Numbered from the stretch's first letter, positions 16,581-26,138 are shown. The stretch: 49,371 bases of DNA from an uncultured Treponema sp. (GCA_905372235.1 CAJPOF010000010.1:1-49371); one strand, 5' to 3'. The notes: generated by a model not told the origin, from the sequence alone. Program-made: numbers and translations.

Positions 16581-19500
16581 CTACCTTAACGCTTCCTCGT
16601 CGTACAGAGTTTTTGGAAGTTCGGTGTAAATCGCAGGCTCGTATTCCGGGAGCGGATGGCTTATGTACTTTAAATTTTGTTCGGCAAGATTTCCGCCCGA
16701 AAGACGGAGCATAGTCTCTTGATTACGAGTAAGGGTATCCCAAGCCCGCAACGACTCCTGGAAACTTACCATCGCCTTTGCGTTGTACATACTGCTTCCG
16801 GTGCGTTTAGCAAGTCTGTAAAGAGTAACACCAAGATTGTTCATTCCTTTCATGTACGAATCTACGATTTCTGCGTTGCTTGCCCTTGCTTGCGGAAAAA
16901 TTATCTGCTTTCTGTCGATTATCAAGTTCAGTTCGTCAAGAAGATGCTCGTAATAGCCCTGCGAGGCAAAATTGTCGTTCCGCAAAGAAAGCGTGTTTCC
17001 CATTGCCAAAAGGAAATTTATGTCGTCCGGGACATCTTCGCCTGCCTTCATGAATGAGCCGAGCGCATCCGCATAGTCTTGCAAGTTGTATTTTATGTAG
17101 CCAATCTTGTATCGGATTTTCGGAATGTCGTTTTTGGATTCAATCGCCGCCTGATAATTTATAAGAGCACTTTCCATGTCGCCGGAGATAAAATAATCCA
17201 CGTCTCCCATATCTTGATACAGAACGCCGATATTATGATTTGCTTCAAAACCGTTTTCGTCCCGTTCCCTTTGGTAAAGAGCAATTCCGTCAGTGTAATT
17301 TTCAAGAGCCTTGAAATATTCCCTGATTTCAACGTATTCCTCGCCGAGAAGCCTGTAGGAATCTATGAATTTGAACATATCCCGCCGCTTTATCCTTTCC
17401 GATTCGGAAAAGGCATTTATAGTCCTGTCAAGAGCAGAACGGGCAAGTTCCCCATTGTTCATGTAGACGTAATATTTACTCAAGTTGTAAAGCGCAACGG
17501 GATTTTTTTCGTCTGCCTTTACAGCCCGCATAAGCATTTCTTTTACGTCCTCGATTTTTGTCCTTAGATATTCTTCTGACGGATCTAAGTCGCCGTAAAG
17601 TTTTTCAAGAAGATAGCCGCTCATCTCCGTCCAGCCGGCGGAATCCAATGTGCGTTTTTTTGTCATGAAATTGTCTTTGAGCTGCAGAACTTCAAGAAGA
17701 TTGTCCGTGCGGACAAAATAACGCATCATTCGCCCTTTATAAAGCAAATTCCGCTTTAGATTTTTTTGTCCGTAAAGCTGTAAAAGCTCGGAATACTTAT
17801 TTCTTGCATCCTGGAATTTTGAAGAATCTTTTTCCGTTGCCCACTCAAGATACGTGTCGCCAAGCTGCAAAAGTCCGTCAGGATCGTTTATGTAATTGTC
17901 TAAAACTTCGCGTAAAAGGATTTCTTCAGCCTTCTCGTAGTTTGCAAGGTCGTCAAGTTCCATGCGAGCGTATTCAAGACCGGCTTGTTTTTCGTGCTTG
18001 AACATAGCAAGGATAAGTTTGTACATCTGCTCCGCCCGAATGTATTGCCTGTGCGCCCTAAAGCCTTCCGCATATCTGTAAAACCACTTTTTCTTTACCT
18101 TGTTATGCCTTGCCTGATTGAATTTTATCTCGGACTGCGGAAAATTTTCGCTCTGAAGAAGTTCGTAGCCCTGCCTGTACAAAGATTCCGCCACCGCAGG
18201 TTTTACGATACAGTTTTTCGTGAAGAAAAAAAGACCGACACACGCAAGCACCGAAGCGACTGTCAATATCGCACCCGGAATTATTTTATTCCTCAGCTGG
18301 TAGGCAAAAGATTCCTTGTACGCCTCGTATTCTTCCGCTGTCCTGCTTTCAAAATCGCGAGGAACGGAAATCGGAATGTCCAGCATTTTCTCAAGTTCAG
18401 CGGCAAGACTTCTTGCAGGAACTTTTTTAAGCACTTTCTGAATTATTTCAAATTCGGCATCGTCCGTGAACTCGTTCTTTACGATAAGATCTTCAAGCGC
18501 AATCCTTACATTCAGAGGATAACCGGAAAGATTTTTCAAGAACTTTGTGTATTGCTCGTCGGAAAGAGAATTCGGCGGAAGAGAACCGGCTTCCGTTTCG
18601 TTCGGCTCTTCTTTTTTTTCCCGGAGTTTGTTCTGCTGTTTTTCGTCAAGAATATTGTCGCCGGTGTAGCCGGGAATATCAAAATCTCCGCTTTCAAGGG
18701 ACATGGAATCGGGCGTGCTGAATTCAAAATCTCCGTTCGAAGAAGCAGGCTGCTCCGCCGTGTTCTGAAAATCAAGTCCTTCCATTTCGGAAATGTCGAA
18801 TTTTTCGGGAGCAGGACCCTCCTCAAAACTTTGGGCTTCCTCGCCGTCGGCAGGAACATCGTCCATGCTGAAATCAAAATTGCTTGGAAAATCGCCGTCG
18901 TCCTTTTTATCCATGGACATATCGATTGTGTCAACATCAGTGCCAAAATCAAAACTGTCCGCAAACGGATTTGCTGACTGCTGTTCCTCTTCGTTTTCCG
19001 TCTGCGCATCGGCATTTTTGGGTTCTTCAGATTTTTCGCCATCTTCATTCGGAACGGAAGAATCGCCTTGATTTTCATCCAATGCGGTCGAAAAATCAGG
19101 AACATCAAGAGTTTCGGCAGGAAAAGCCGAATCGTCGTTCCCTGAAAAATCAGCCGACACAAAATCAGGCGTTTTTTCAACTTCATTCAATGGGTCTTCT
19201 TTGCTTACTTCTCCGAGTCCTTCGGGAATCTCCATATCTGCCGAATCGAAAAGTCCGCTCGGAATATCGGCATTTTCCTCCGCTTTTGAAGAAAAATCGT
19301 CGGAAAGAGGATTTCCGTTTTCCTCAAAATCCATTCCGCCCAACTCCGGCATAGAAAAATCGTCTGAAAACGAAGAAGCATTTTCATCGGAAGAATCATT
19401 TTTAATAGAAGAAGGTTCTTCGCTTACAGGAATTCCTTCAAATTCCTCAGGGCTTGCGCTTTCTACCTGATTTTCGGCGGTGTCAAAACCGCCTTCTGAA

Positions 19501-20594
19501 ATATCCGGAATATCGGAAAAATCCGAAGGCTCAAAGTCTGCGTTTTGAACGGAATCGTTTTTTTCAGGCTCGGTATCTTTTTCATCGGATTTAGGTCCGT
19601 CCAAAAAATCGGATAAGCCGTCGAACGAAAAAGTATCTTCCGTCGAAGGATTTTCCAAAGCGGATTCCGAGGGAATAGGCTCATCGGGAAAATGAGGTTC
19701 GGACGATTCGTTAAAAGAATCCGGGCTCTCCAAGGAAGAGTTTTCAATAGGCGAAGCGTCAAGAACCGGTTCTTCCAAAGAGAAATCGGGTTCATCAAGA
19801 GTTGAAGAAAAATCATCCGGCTCGTTTTTTAAAGAAGCTGGCTCGGTTTCAAACGCATCTTCGGACGGCTTTTCTTCTTTAGTTTCTGTAAGTCCAAGAG
19901 CATTTTTTATTTCGTCAGGAAGTTCTTCGGAGCTTTCAAAAGGATTTTCCGTAAAAGAATCGCCTTGAGCATTTGAAAAACTGTCAACTTCGTTTCCAAA
20001 GCCAAAATCATCTCCCAAGTCCGCGCCTTCATTTTTCTCTGGCGAAGAAAAATCATCCGCATTTTCAGTTTCGTTTTCGACGGGTTGCTCTTCGTCCGCA
20101 ATTCCTTCAGAACCGTCAAATCCTGCGCCGCCCAAAAGGTCGTCAAGACTAAGTTCGTCAATCTGCTTTTCTTTCGGAGCTTCCTCTTCCGCCGGCGCCT
20201 CTTCTTCCGGTTCGTCCATGAACATCGAAAGGTCCGGAACGGACGAATCCTGGGAAGAATTCTGACTTCCCGAAGGCGAAAACGAAATCCCGGGAAGAGT
20301 TATTCCCGAAAGCGAAGGTTCTTCGGAATCGGAAGATGCTGGGTTCGACTGCGCCAAAGACGAACCTGTTATGTCGGAAAAATCTTCCGGCTCTTCTTTT
20401 TTCTGAACGGAAACGCCCTGCTCCACAGCCTCCGGCATTCCCATCACAAAATCATCGGAATCGTCAATATCCTTTATGTTTTTGGGAAAAGGAAAGACAA
20501 CGGGCTTTTCGCCGCGTTTCGCCCTTAACTCAGGCTCATTTCCAAGAGAAAGTATATCGGAATTGAATTTTTTAAGCTGACTTAATCCAGGCAT
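16581..20594 (-). CDS. Large acidic TPR membrane protein, candidate periplasmic flagellar collar protein
   Basis: A 1337-aa protein in three parts. A short conserved head (PGLSQLKKFNSDILSLGNE...LRAKRGEKP) is followed by about 620 residues of highly acidic, Ser/Pro/Asp/Glu-rich low-complexity sequence. A more ordered stretch (SDEQYTKFLKNLSGYPLN, residues about 680-760) leads to one transmembrane helix at about 769-792 (IIPGAILTVASVLACVGLFFF). The last 540 residues are helical TPR-type repeats. This order (basic head, one TM, TPR array) resembles the spirochaete collar protein FlcA (Borrelia BB0326 type), which organises stators and periplasmic flagella; that assignment is inference. The start is odd: AAGGAA directly abuts ATG 20594. 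The conserved head argues against a later start. Confidence 0.85.
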   Translation of the reverse strand: MPGLSQLKKFNSDILSLGNEPELRAKRGEKPVVFPFPKNIKDIDDSDDFVMGMPEAVEQGVSVQKKEEPEDFSDITGSSLAQSNPASSDSEEPSLSGITLPGISFSPSGSQNSSQDSSVPDLSMFMDEPEEEAPAEEEAPKEKQIDELSLDDLLGGAGFDGSEGIADEEQPVENETENADDFSSPEKNEGADLGDDFGFGNEVDSFSNAQGDSFTENPFESSEELPDEIKNALGLTETKEEKPSEDAFETEPASLKNEPDDFSSTLDEPDFSLEEPVLDASPIENSSLESPDSFNESSEPHFPDEPIPSESALENPSTEDTFSFDGLSDFLDGPKSDEKDTEPEKNDSVQNADFEPSDFSDIPDISEGGFDTAENQVESASPEEFEGIPVSEEPSSIKNDSSDENASSFSDDFSMPELGGMDFEENGNPLSDDFSSKAEENADIPSGLFDSADMEIPEGLGEVSKEDPLNEVEKTPDFVSADFSGNDDSAFPAETLDVPDFSTALDENQGDSSVPNEDGEKSEEPKNADAQTENEEEQQSANPFADSFDFGTDVDTIDMSMDKKDDGDFPSNFDFSMDDVPADGEEAQSFEEGPAPEKFDISEMEGLDFQNTAEQPASSNGDFEFSTPDSMSLESGDFDIPGYTGDNILDEKQQNKLREKKEEPNETEAGSLPPNSLSDEQYTKFLKNLSGYPLNVRIALEDLIVKNEFTDDAEFEIIQKVLKKVPARSLAAELEKMLDIPISVPRDFESRTAEEYEAYKESFAYQLRNKIIPGAILTVASVLACVGLFFFTKNCIVKPAVAESLYRQGYELLQSENFPQSEIKFNQARHNKVKKKWFYRYAEGFRAHRQYIRAEQMYKLILAMFKHEKQAGLEYARMELDDLANYEKAEEILLREVLDNYINDPDGLLQLGDTYLEWATEKDSSKFQDARNKYSELLQLYGQKNLKRNLLYKGRMMRYFVRTDNLLEVLQLKDNFMTKKRTLDSAGWTEMSGYLLEKLYGDLDPSEEYLRTKIEDVKEMLMRAVKADEKNPVALYNLSKYYVYMNNGELARSALDRTINAFSESERIKRRDMFKFIDSYRLLGEEYVEIREYFKALENYTDGIALYQRERDENGFEANHNIGVLYQDMGDVDYFISGDMESALINYQAAIESKNDIPKIRYKIGYIKYNLQDYADALGSFMKAGEDVPDDINFLLAMGNTLSLRNDNFASQGYYEHLLDELNLIIDRKQIIFPQARASNAEIVDSYMKGMNNLGVTLYRLAKRTGSSMYNAKAMVSFQESLRAWDTLTRNQETMLRLSGGNLAEQNLKYISHPLPEYEPAIYTELPKTLYDEEALR

Positions 20595-20655
20595 TTCCTT
20601 TAATTTTACCCCACAAATGCACAGAATTACAAGTGCAAGTATTTTCCCTTAAAAT

Positions 20656-23073
20656 CTATTCCACGACCCTAAGAAACGCACCCTTATATCCATAATTCTT
20701 GAATCGGTTCAAGACCGTTCCGTATTCGTCCATAGAAAGTCTTCCAACAAGAACCCTGAATGACTTTCCGTCGGAATCCGGGGCAATCGTCATCGGATAG
20801 TTTTTTTGATATTGCAAGGCAAGTTTTTTTGCCGACGCCATATCCGGAAGAATCGCAATCTGAATGTACCATCCTTTGTTCAGCGAAGCAATTTTCTGCA
20901 CGGGAACCGCGACCGAATCGTCCTTGGACTTTTTCTCGGCTTTTTGCTCGCTCTGTTTTTCAGTAACAGGATTTTCTTTCCTATTTGAATCGGGAACAGC
21001 CGTTTCCGAAATATTTATTTCGTTCTTCAAAGAAATATTCGTGTCGCCGGATTTTTCGATTTCATATTTTTCGTTTTCATCGGATTCCGGTTCGCTAACC
21101 GGCGGATTTGGAAGCGACGGCTCAAGCACTATAGGCTCATAGTTTTCCTCGACCTGCGGTTCGTCAAAAACATTTCCGTTGGACTTCAAAGAATCGTCCG
21201 TGGCTTCAGGTTCTTCAGATTCGGAAGTCTCTTCAGACTCTTCAAACTCTTCTGTTTCGAGAGGTCTTTCAAGGCTTCCAAGTTCTTCTGCCTGAACGGA
21301 TTCGGAATAAAGATTCTGCTCCTCAAAAGGAACTTCCTCGGTTTCGGAAGGAGTTTCCGAAGGTTCCAAAGGTTCTTCCGGCTCGGAAAACTCTTCAGGT
21401 TCTTCAGTTTCCTCAGGTTCTTCGGGTTCGGAAGTCTCTTCAGACTCTTCAAGATCTTCTGTTTCAAGAGGACTTTCAAGGCTTCCAAGTTCTTCTGCCT
21501 GAACGGATTCGGAATAAAGATTCTGCTCCTCAGAAGGAACTTCTTCGGTTTCGGAAGGAGTTTCCGAAGTCTCCAAAGGTTCTTCGTCCTCGTTCTGCTC
21601 GTCGGAAGGCGTTTCCTCATCCGGAAGCAAAATCGCATCCTCCGGCTCATCGTCTTCTATTTCGGAAAGATTTTCGTCGAAAACTTTTTCTGCATCAGGA
21701 GGAACTTCTTCTTCAACTTCCTGGTTTTCCTCCGGTGCATCGGTATTTTCGGCGGCAGAAGCCTCTTCCACAGGTTCGCTTTCCACGGAATCGGCAAAAA
21801 CTTCCTCTTCCTCCAAATCTTCTTCCGGAAGCGGAACAGAATCGTCTTCCGTGTCGCTTTCAGTTGGATTTTCTACAGCATTTTCCTCGAATTCAACAGC
21901 CTCAGGCATGGGCTCATCCGTTTTTTCGGAAAAGAGAGTTTCAGGTTCTTCGCTCAGGCTTCCTTCGTTTGCGTCTGAAACTGGAGCGGAAGAAAAATCG
22001 GGTTCATTTTCGACAAGCGTTTCCTTCAAGCCGGAAACCGAAGTCTTTGGAAGATCGGTTTCGTCGTTCAATATTGTTGGCTCGTCGTCGGATTCATCGT
22101 AAAAAGGCTTTGTCGGCGTTTCTTCGGAAAAATCATCGACCTTTATCGCATCTTCCTCGTAGGCATATTGCTCTGCGGGCAAAGAAGGCGCAGGCGAATC
22201 CTCTTTAAAATCCTCGGTTTCGTCTATTTTTTCAGAAGGAAGAGTTTCTTCTTCGGCAAATGAAAGGTTTTCGTTTTCAACCGAATCCGAAGGAAGCGCC
22301 GGCTCTTCAATATTTTCCGTAACTTCGTCCTCGATGGCTTCCGGGCTTTCGTCAGAAAATTTTTCCGAAGGAATATTTTCGGAAGGAGTTTCAGCGTCTA
22401 TTTTTTCCTCGACTTTCTCTGTTTCCTCGACAGGCTCATCAGCTGGAAGTTCGGGAACATCCAAAGTCTCTTCTATCGGTTCAGCCATAGGTTCGGTTAC
22501 TGGTTCTTCTATAGATTCTGCTATCGGTTCGACAACCTCTTCGGCTACAGCCTCTTTTGGAACGTCATTCTGCGATTCTTCGATAGGCTCGTCGATTTCA
22601 GAATCATAGGATTCCTCCGGAACGCTCTCTTCCGGCGCATCGGTTTCATTGCCAGAATCCGGAATTTCCTCAGCCGGAGTTTCATAAACCTCGGACGGAG
22701 AATAAGAGCCTCCAATCACAGCAGTTCCCGAGACGTGTTCATCAATCTGACCGGAACGCTTGGCAATCTTTACCGCATTGCTTCCGTTTTTTTTCATTCC
22801 AAGAAGTTTTCCCGCCTCCGGAGAAAGCAGAATCGAAATTCCCTCGGAAGAATCAAGCGAGCCTATGACAAGAACGTCTACGCTTTCTTTTGTCGAAAGG
22901 TTTGTTACGCTTATGGAATCCCCCGGAAGATAGCCTGCGACCCTTGCAAAAACACCTTCCGGCATTACACCGGATTCAGCCACAACCGCCCGTCCGTCCA
23001 ATGACGCAGTGAAGGAACTAAAAAGAATTCCGCAAAAAATTATCGCCGATACGATGCTAAGTATTTTCTTCAT
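20656..23073 (-). CDS. DPBB/SPOR-domain cell-wall protein with a very acidic linker
   Basis: An 805-aa exported protein. A signal peptide (MKKILSIVSAIIFCGILFSSF) precedes a region (residues about 28-115, with ARVAGYLPGDSISVTN and LLSPEAGKLLGM) resembling the double-psi beta-barrel of RlpA-type proteins. Residues about 135-680 are extremely rich in Glu, Pro and Ser and probably unfolded. The last 70 residues (KGWYIQIAILPDMASAKKLA...FRVLVGRL...YGYKGAFLRVVE) are a SPOR domain, which binds denuded septal glycan. Within the linker a block beginning near ETPSETEEVP is duplicated with a 69-residue period. The Shine-Dalgarno (AGGAAGGA) is strong. It starts 10 bases after the 23084 gene. It probably acts in division or envelope maintenance. 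Confidence 0.88.
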   Translation of the reverse strand: MKKILSIVSAIIFCGILFSSFTASLDGRAVVAESGVMPEGVFARVAGYLPGDSISVTNLSTKESVDVLVIGSLDSSEGISILLSPEAGKLLGMKKNGSNAVKIAKRSGQIDEHVSGTAVIGGSYSPSEVYETPAEEIPDSGNETDAPEESVPEESYDSEIDEPIEESQNDVPKEAVAEEVVEPIAESIEEPVTEPMAEPIEETLDVPELPADEPVEETEKVEEKIDAETPSENIPSEKFSDESPEAIEDEVTENIEEPALPSDSVENENLSFAEEETLPSEKIDETEDFKEDSPAPSLPAEQYAYEEDAIKVDDFSEETPTKPFYDESDDEPTILNDETDLPKTSVSGLKETLVENEPDFSSAPVSDANEGSLSEEPETLFSEKTDEPMPEAVEFEENAVENPTESDTEDDSVPLPEEDLEEEEVFADSVESEPVEEASAAENTDAPEENQEVEEEVPPDAEKVFDENLSEIEDDEPEDAILLPDEETPSDEQNEDEEPLETSETPSETEEVPSEEQNLYSESVQAEELGSLESPLETEDLEESEETSEPEEPEETEEPEEFSEPEEPLEPSETPSETEEVPFEEQNLYSESVQAEELGSLERPLETEEFEESEETSESEEPEATDDSLKSNGNVFDEPQVEENYEPIVLEPSLPNPPVSEPESDENEKYEIEKSGDTNISLKNEINISETAVPDSNRKENPVTEKQSEQKAEKKSKDDSVAVPVQKIASLNKGWYIQIAILPDMASAKKLALQYQKNYPMTIAPDSDGKSFRVLVGRLSMDEYGTVLNRFKNYGYKGAFLRVVE
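21208..21595 (-). repeat. In-frame tandem duplication, 207-bp period
   Basis: Two copies of a segment of roughly 165 bp lie exactly 207 bases (69 codons) apart inside the acidic linker of the SPOR-domain gene. For example, the stretch encoding EEQNLYSESVQAEELGSLE occurs in both. The copies differ at only a few bases (SEEQ versus FEEQ; LESPLETEDLEE versus LERPLETEEFEE), so the duplication is fairly recent. Boundaries are approximate. Confidence 0.85.
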
Positions 23074-23083
23074 ATTTTCCTTC

Positions 23084-23590
23084 CTATGCTCCGTTTCTCA
23101 ACACCGTTTTTATATGAGATGCAAAATCGTTCGCAAAATTTCGCACATTTTCTTCAGAATCCTTGTTCATGGGTTTTCCTATCGATTTTTTGCTTTCCTC
23201 AAGGCATTTTCCGCTCTTCACGGAAATTATTTTCCAAGAAATCGTATCGATAAGACCGAGAGCGACTTTACCTTCGTCGTTGGCGTTTTTTGCGAAATAA
23301 AGATGAATCTGCACAAAATCGTCAAAAGCACCGGAAGCGGCTCCGTAATAACCGTCGGACCAAATCCTTTGGTCGTCTTCCGCAGAAAACGAAACTTCTG
23401 CGCTCGAATTCGAGACCACAAAACCGTTCTCAAAAAAATAGTTCATTATTTCGTCTTCAATAACATACGCAGACAGGCATATTTTTTTTAGGCTGTCGTT
23501 GTGCTGAACTATCTGAAACGCAAGGCTTGCAGAAAAACCGTTTGCAGCCGCAAAAATAAAAAACAAAGGCAAAGATATTCGTTTCCCCAT
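23084..23590 (-). CDS. Small secreted protein of unknown function
   Basis: A 168-aa protein with a signal peptide (MGKRISLPLFFIFAAANGFSA). The mature part has alternating helices and strands, including FQIVQHNDSLKKICLSAYVIEDEIMNYFF and VQIHLYFAKNANDEGKVALGLID. I do not recognise the family. It is the first gene of the minus-strand group running 23590 to 15943, and the SPOR-domain gene starts 10 bases after its stop, so it is likely an envelope protein working with that protein. ATG 23590 has AGGGAT at good spacing. Confidence 0.8.
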   Translation of the reverse strand: MGKRISLPLFFIFAAANGFSASLAFQIVQHNDSLKKICLSAYVIEDEIMNYFFENGFVVSNSSAEVSFSAEDDQRIWSDGYYGAASGAFDDFVQIHLYFAKNANDEGKVALGLIDTISWKIISVKSGKCLEESKKSIGKPMNKDSEENVRNFANDFASHIKTVLRNGA

Positions 23591-23733
23591 AAAAATCCCT
23601 TTTACGCTTTCTCTTTATATTCATCGGAATATTACAGATTCGGTTTAGATTTTTTTTAGTTTTTGCATTCGCCGGAACGTTTTTATTTTCAAATTTTTCT
23701 ATAGTTGCGGCTTTTTTTTTCCGAAAAAAAAGT

Positions 23734-24465
23734 ATGAAAAGAGTTTCAAGGGCATTTGCGTTCAGCCTGTTATTCACAGCCGCCGTCTCATCGTTCGCAA
23801 AGAAGTCGGAAAGTATTCCCGAAAAAGATCTTTACGAATACAACAATATTGTCGCAAATCTCGTGAAGGCGGGCGAACCGAAGGTATTGGAAAATTTCAT
23901 AGTTTTCACGGCGGACGCAGGTCCAAGGTTCATGGGAATCTCATTCGACTTTGAAAACTACAAAACCGTCCACAAATACGAACGCCATGTTCTCAAAGAC
24001 GTGGACGGAAACATGAAAAAAGAGATTCTTTTCTACGTTTTGGAGCGACCAAAAAAAATCGAACACATAGAATATCGGCTTGTAATCGACGGACTTTGGA
24101 CAAACGACCCTTCGAACGAACTTTCAATATACGACCAGAACACAGGATTAATCCTTTCGTGCATAGAACTCAAAGACACATCGCCTGAACTCACAGAACT
24201 TCAGGAAAATTCCAGCGTGAAATTCGTGTACAAAGGCGAAATCGGATTGCAGGTTCGTCTTGCAGGAACATTCACGTCATGGGATTCATGGATTTACGAA
24301 CTGTCGGAGACAAAGCCGGGCTTTTACGAACTTACGCTTCCGTTGCCGCGCGGGAAATATTACTACAGATATTTTATAGGAATGAACAGCGTAGTAGACA
24401 AGACAAATCCGAACCGGGCATACGCAGGCGATGGAATGGCGGCTTCCGTCATAACGGTGGATTAA
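23734..24465 (+). CDS. Secreted protein with a glycogen-binding (CBM48/E-set-like) domain
   Basis: A 243-aa protein with a signal peptide (MKRVSRAFAFSLLFTAAVSSFA). The C-terminal 80 residues carry VRLAGTFTSWDSWIYEL, then PGFYELTLPLPRGKYYYRYFI and NPNRAYAGDG. This is the classic pattern of the AMPK-beta/CBM48 early-set domain that binds alpha-glucans. A related early-set-like region (RFMGISFDFENYKTVHKYERHV...YRLVIDGLWTNDPSN) precedes it, so the protein may be two such folds in tandem. No catalytic domain is attached. An exported carrier of this domain is unusual, since the module normally sits in cytoplasmic glycogen enzymes. No clear Shine-Dalgarno is seen; only a purine-rich GAAAAAAAAG lies before ATG 23734. 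Confidence 0.85.
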   Translation: MKRVSRAFAFSLLFTAAVSSFAKKSESIPEKDLYEYNNIVANLVKAGEPKVLENFIVFTADAGPRFMGISFDFENYKTVHKYERHVLKDVDGNMKKEILFYVLERPKKIEHIEYRLVIDGLWTNDPSNELSIYDQNTGLILSCIELKDTSPELTELQENSSVKFVYKGEIGLQVRLAGTFTSWDSWIYELSETKPGFYELTLPLPRGKYYYRYFIGMNSVVDKTNPNRAYAGDGMAASVITVD

Positions 24466-24763
24466 AATCCATTAAAAACGTATTTTGACACCTGCGATAA
24501 AAACGATTTTCCGCAAATAAACATTCGCTGGACAGTGCAGTTTTGCCCGTGAACAATATTTTTTAATCACAAAAAAACAGAAAAAATGCAATTCTCCGAG
24601 TTTCAGGGAAGATTTTTTTTAGCGGCAAAATAGAGCCGCTCAAACACTGCGAATTTACAAGAAAAATTTCACCGATTCAGGGATGAAATCGTTCACGAAC
24701 AAACGGTAATCGGATTAAAAATTATTGCAGAAAAGCCGCTATTTTACTCGGAGTTTTAATAAA
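24466..24763. other. Intergenic region with a short inverted repeat
   Basis: 298 bases between the convergent CBM48-like gene and ffh. A 6-bp GC inverted repeat AGCGGC (24621-24626) / GCCGCT (24635-24640) is present, but the adjacent T-run lies on its 5' side on the plus strand, so it does not form a standard terminator in either direction. No gene is supported. Confidence 0.45.
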
Positions 24764-26098
24764 TCAACTGAAATCAAATTTTCCGCCGCCAAACTGGCTC
24801 ATGAGTTTTCCCTGAAGTCCTTTGTTGCGGCTGATTTTTTTCATCGCAAGTTTTGTCTTTTCAAACTGCTTTATAAGCTTGTTTACGTCAGCGACCGTTG
24901 TTCCTGAACCTTTTGCGATTCTCTTTCTTCTTGAAGGACCTATTATAAGATGGTTCGCCCTTTCTTTTTTTGTCATCGAAAGAATTATCGCCTCGTTTTT
25001 TTTCATTCCGCTTGTGTCAACATTCTGATTTGCCATTCCGGGAAACATTTCAATCAGAGACTGAATCGAGCCCATCTTTTTTACCTGCTGGAACTGCATG
25101 AGCATATCGTCAAGAGAAAATTCATTCCGGGCCATCCGCTTCTGAAGTTTTTCCGCCTCTTCCTGATCTAAAGTTTCCTGCGCCTTTTCTACAAGCGAAA
25201 CGACATCGCCCATTCCAAGGATTCTGCTTGCAATACGTTCAGGATGGAAAGGCTCAAAATCTTCAGTTTTTTCGCCGGTTCCTATATAGAGAATAGGTTT
25301 TCCGGTAATTGTCTTTAGAGAAAGCGCCGCTCCACCGCGGGCATCGGAATCGAATTTTGTAAGAATCACGCCGGTAAGACCAAGCTGCTCGTCAAAGGAT
25401 TTTGCTATGTCAACGGCATTCTGACCTGTCATAGAATCGGCAACAAGAATCACCTCATCCGGGGACGTGGCATTCTTTATTTTGGAAAGTTCCGCCATCA
25501 TCTCTTGGTCAATCTGCAAACGGCCTGCCGTATCCACAATCAGAGTGTCAAACTGGTTCTTTTTTGCATATCGGAGCGCAGCTTCCGCATTCTTCACAGC
25601 ATCTTTGGAATCTTCCTTGAATACGGGTACGCCTATTTTTTCTCCAAGAACCGAAAGCTGTTCCACAGCAGCCGGACGCACAAGATCGCAGGCGGCAAGT
25701 ATAGGTCTTCTTCCTTCTTTTTTAAGCCGAGAAGCAAGTTTATGGGCGGCTGTAGTCTTTCCCGCTCCCTGAAGACCAAGCAAAAGAATCACAGAAGTGG
25801 TGTCGGGGCCTTTTATGGCAAGATTTTTCTTTTCGTCTCCCAGCATGGAAACTATCTTGTCGTATATTATTTTTGTGAACTGCTGCCCCGGATTCACGGA
25901 TTTTAAGACTTTTTCGCCTTTCGCTTCTTCCACCGTGCTGTTTACAAACCTTCGGACAACCCTAAGATTTACATCAGCCTCAAGAAGAGCCATTTTTATT
26001 TCGTCGACAGTATCCTCGATGTTTTTTTCAGTTATCGTGGACTTTCCGCTTAAAGACTTTATTATTCCGCTGAATGTTCCGGTAAGTTTTTCTAACAT
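24764..26098 (-). CDS. ffh: Signal recognition particle protein Ffh (SRP54)
   Basis: GTPase that binds signal sequences and 4.5S RNA and delivers ribosomes to FtsY. The 444-aa protein shows the N domain, the G domain with P-loop GLQGAGKTT near residue 107, DLVRPAAVEQL, DTAGRLQID and TKFDSDARGGAALS, and a Met-rich M domain (SLDDMLMQFQQVKKMGSIQSL, RRKRIAKGSGTTVADVNKL). ATG 26098 is preceded by GGAG and lies 40 bases after the gpsA stop, so it is the last gene of ispH-ndk-gpsA-ffh. Confidence 0.97.
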   Translation of the reverse strand: MLEKLTGTFSGIIKSLSGKSTITEKNIEDTVDEIKMALLEADVNLRVVRRFVNSTVEEAKGEKVLKSVNPGQQFTKIIYDKIVSMLGDEKKNLAIKGPDTTSVILLLGLQGAGKTTAAHKLASRLKKEGRRPILAACDLVRPAAVEQLSVLGEKIGVPVFKEDSKDAVKNAEAALRYAKKNQFDTLIVDTAGRLQIDQEMMAELSKIKNATSPDEVILVADSMTGQNAVDIAKSFDEQLGLTGVILTKFDSDARGGAALSLKTITGKPILYIGTGEKTEDFEPFHPERIASRILGMGDVVSLVEKAQETLDQEEAEKLQKRMARNEFSLDDMLMQFQQVKKMGSIQSLIEMFPGMANQNVDTSGMKKNEAIILSMTKKERANHLIIGPSRRKRIAKGSGTTVADVNKLIKQFEKTKLAMKKISRNKGLQGKLMSQFGGGKFDFS

Positions 26099-26138
26099 AG
26101 ACGTTTTACTCCGTGAAAATTGTGGTTATTTTATGCAA

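Noticed and set aside
17985..18977. A 330-aa plus-strand open frame opposite the large TPR gene, and similar Ser-rich frames opposite the acidic SPOR gene (e.g. 22334-22609)
   Set aside because: They are mirror products of strongly biased codons on the real strand; they lack starts with Shine-Dalgarno sites and family motifs.
24621..24640. AGCGGC/GCCGCT inverted repeat as an ffh terminator
   Set aside because: The T-run is on the wrong side for both strands and the repeat lies more than 120 bases after the ffh stop.
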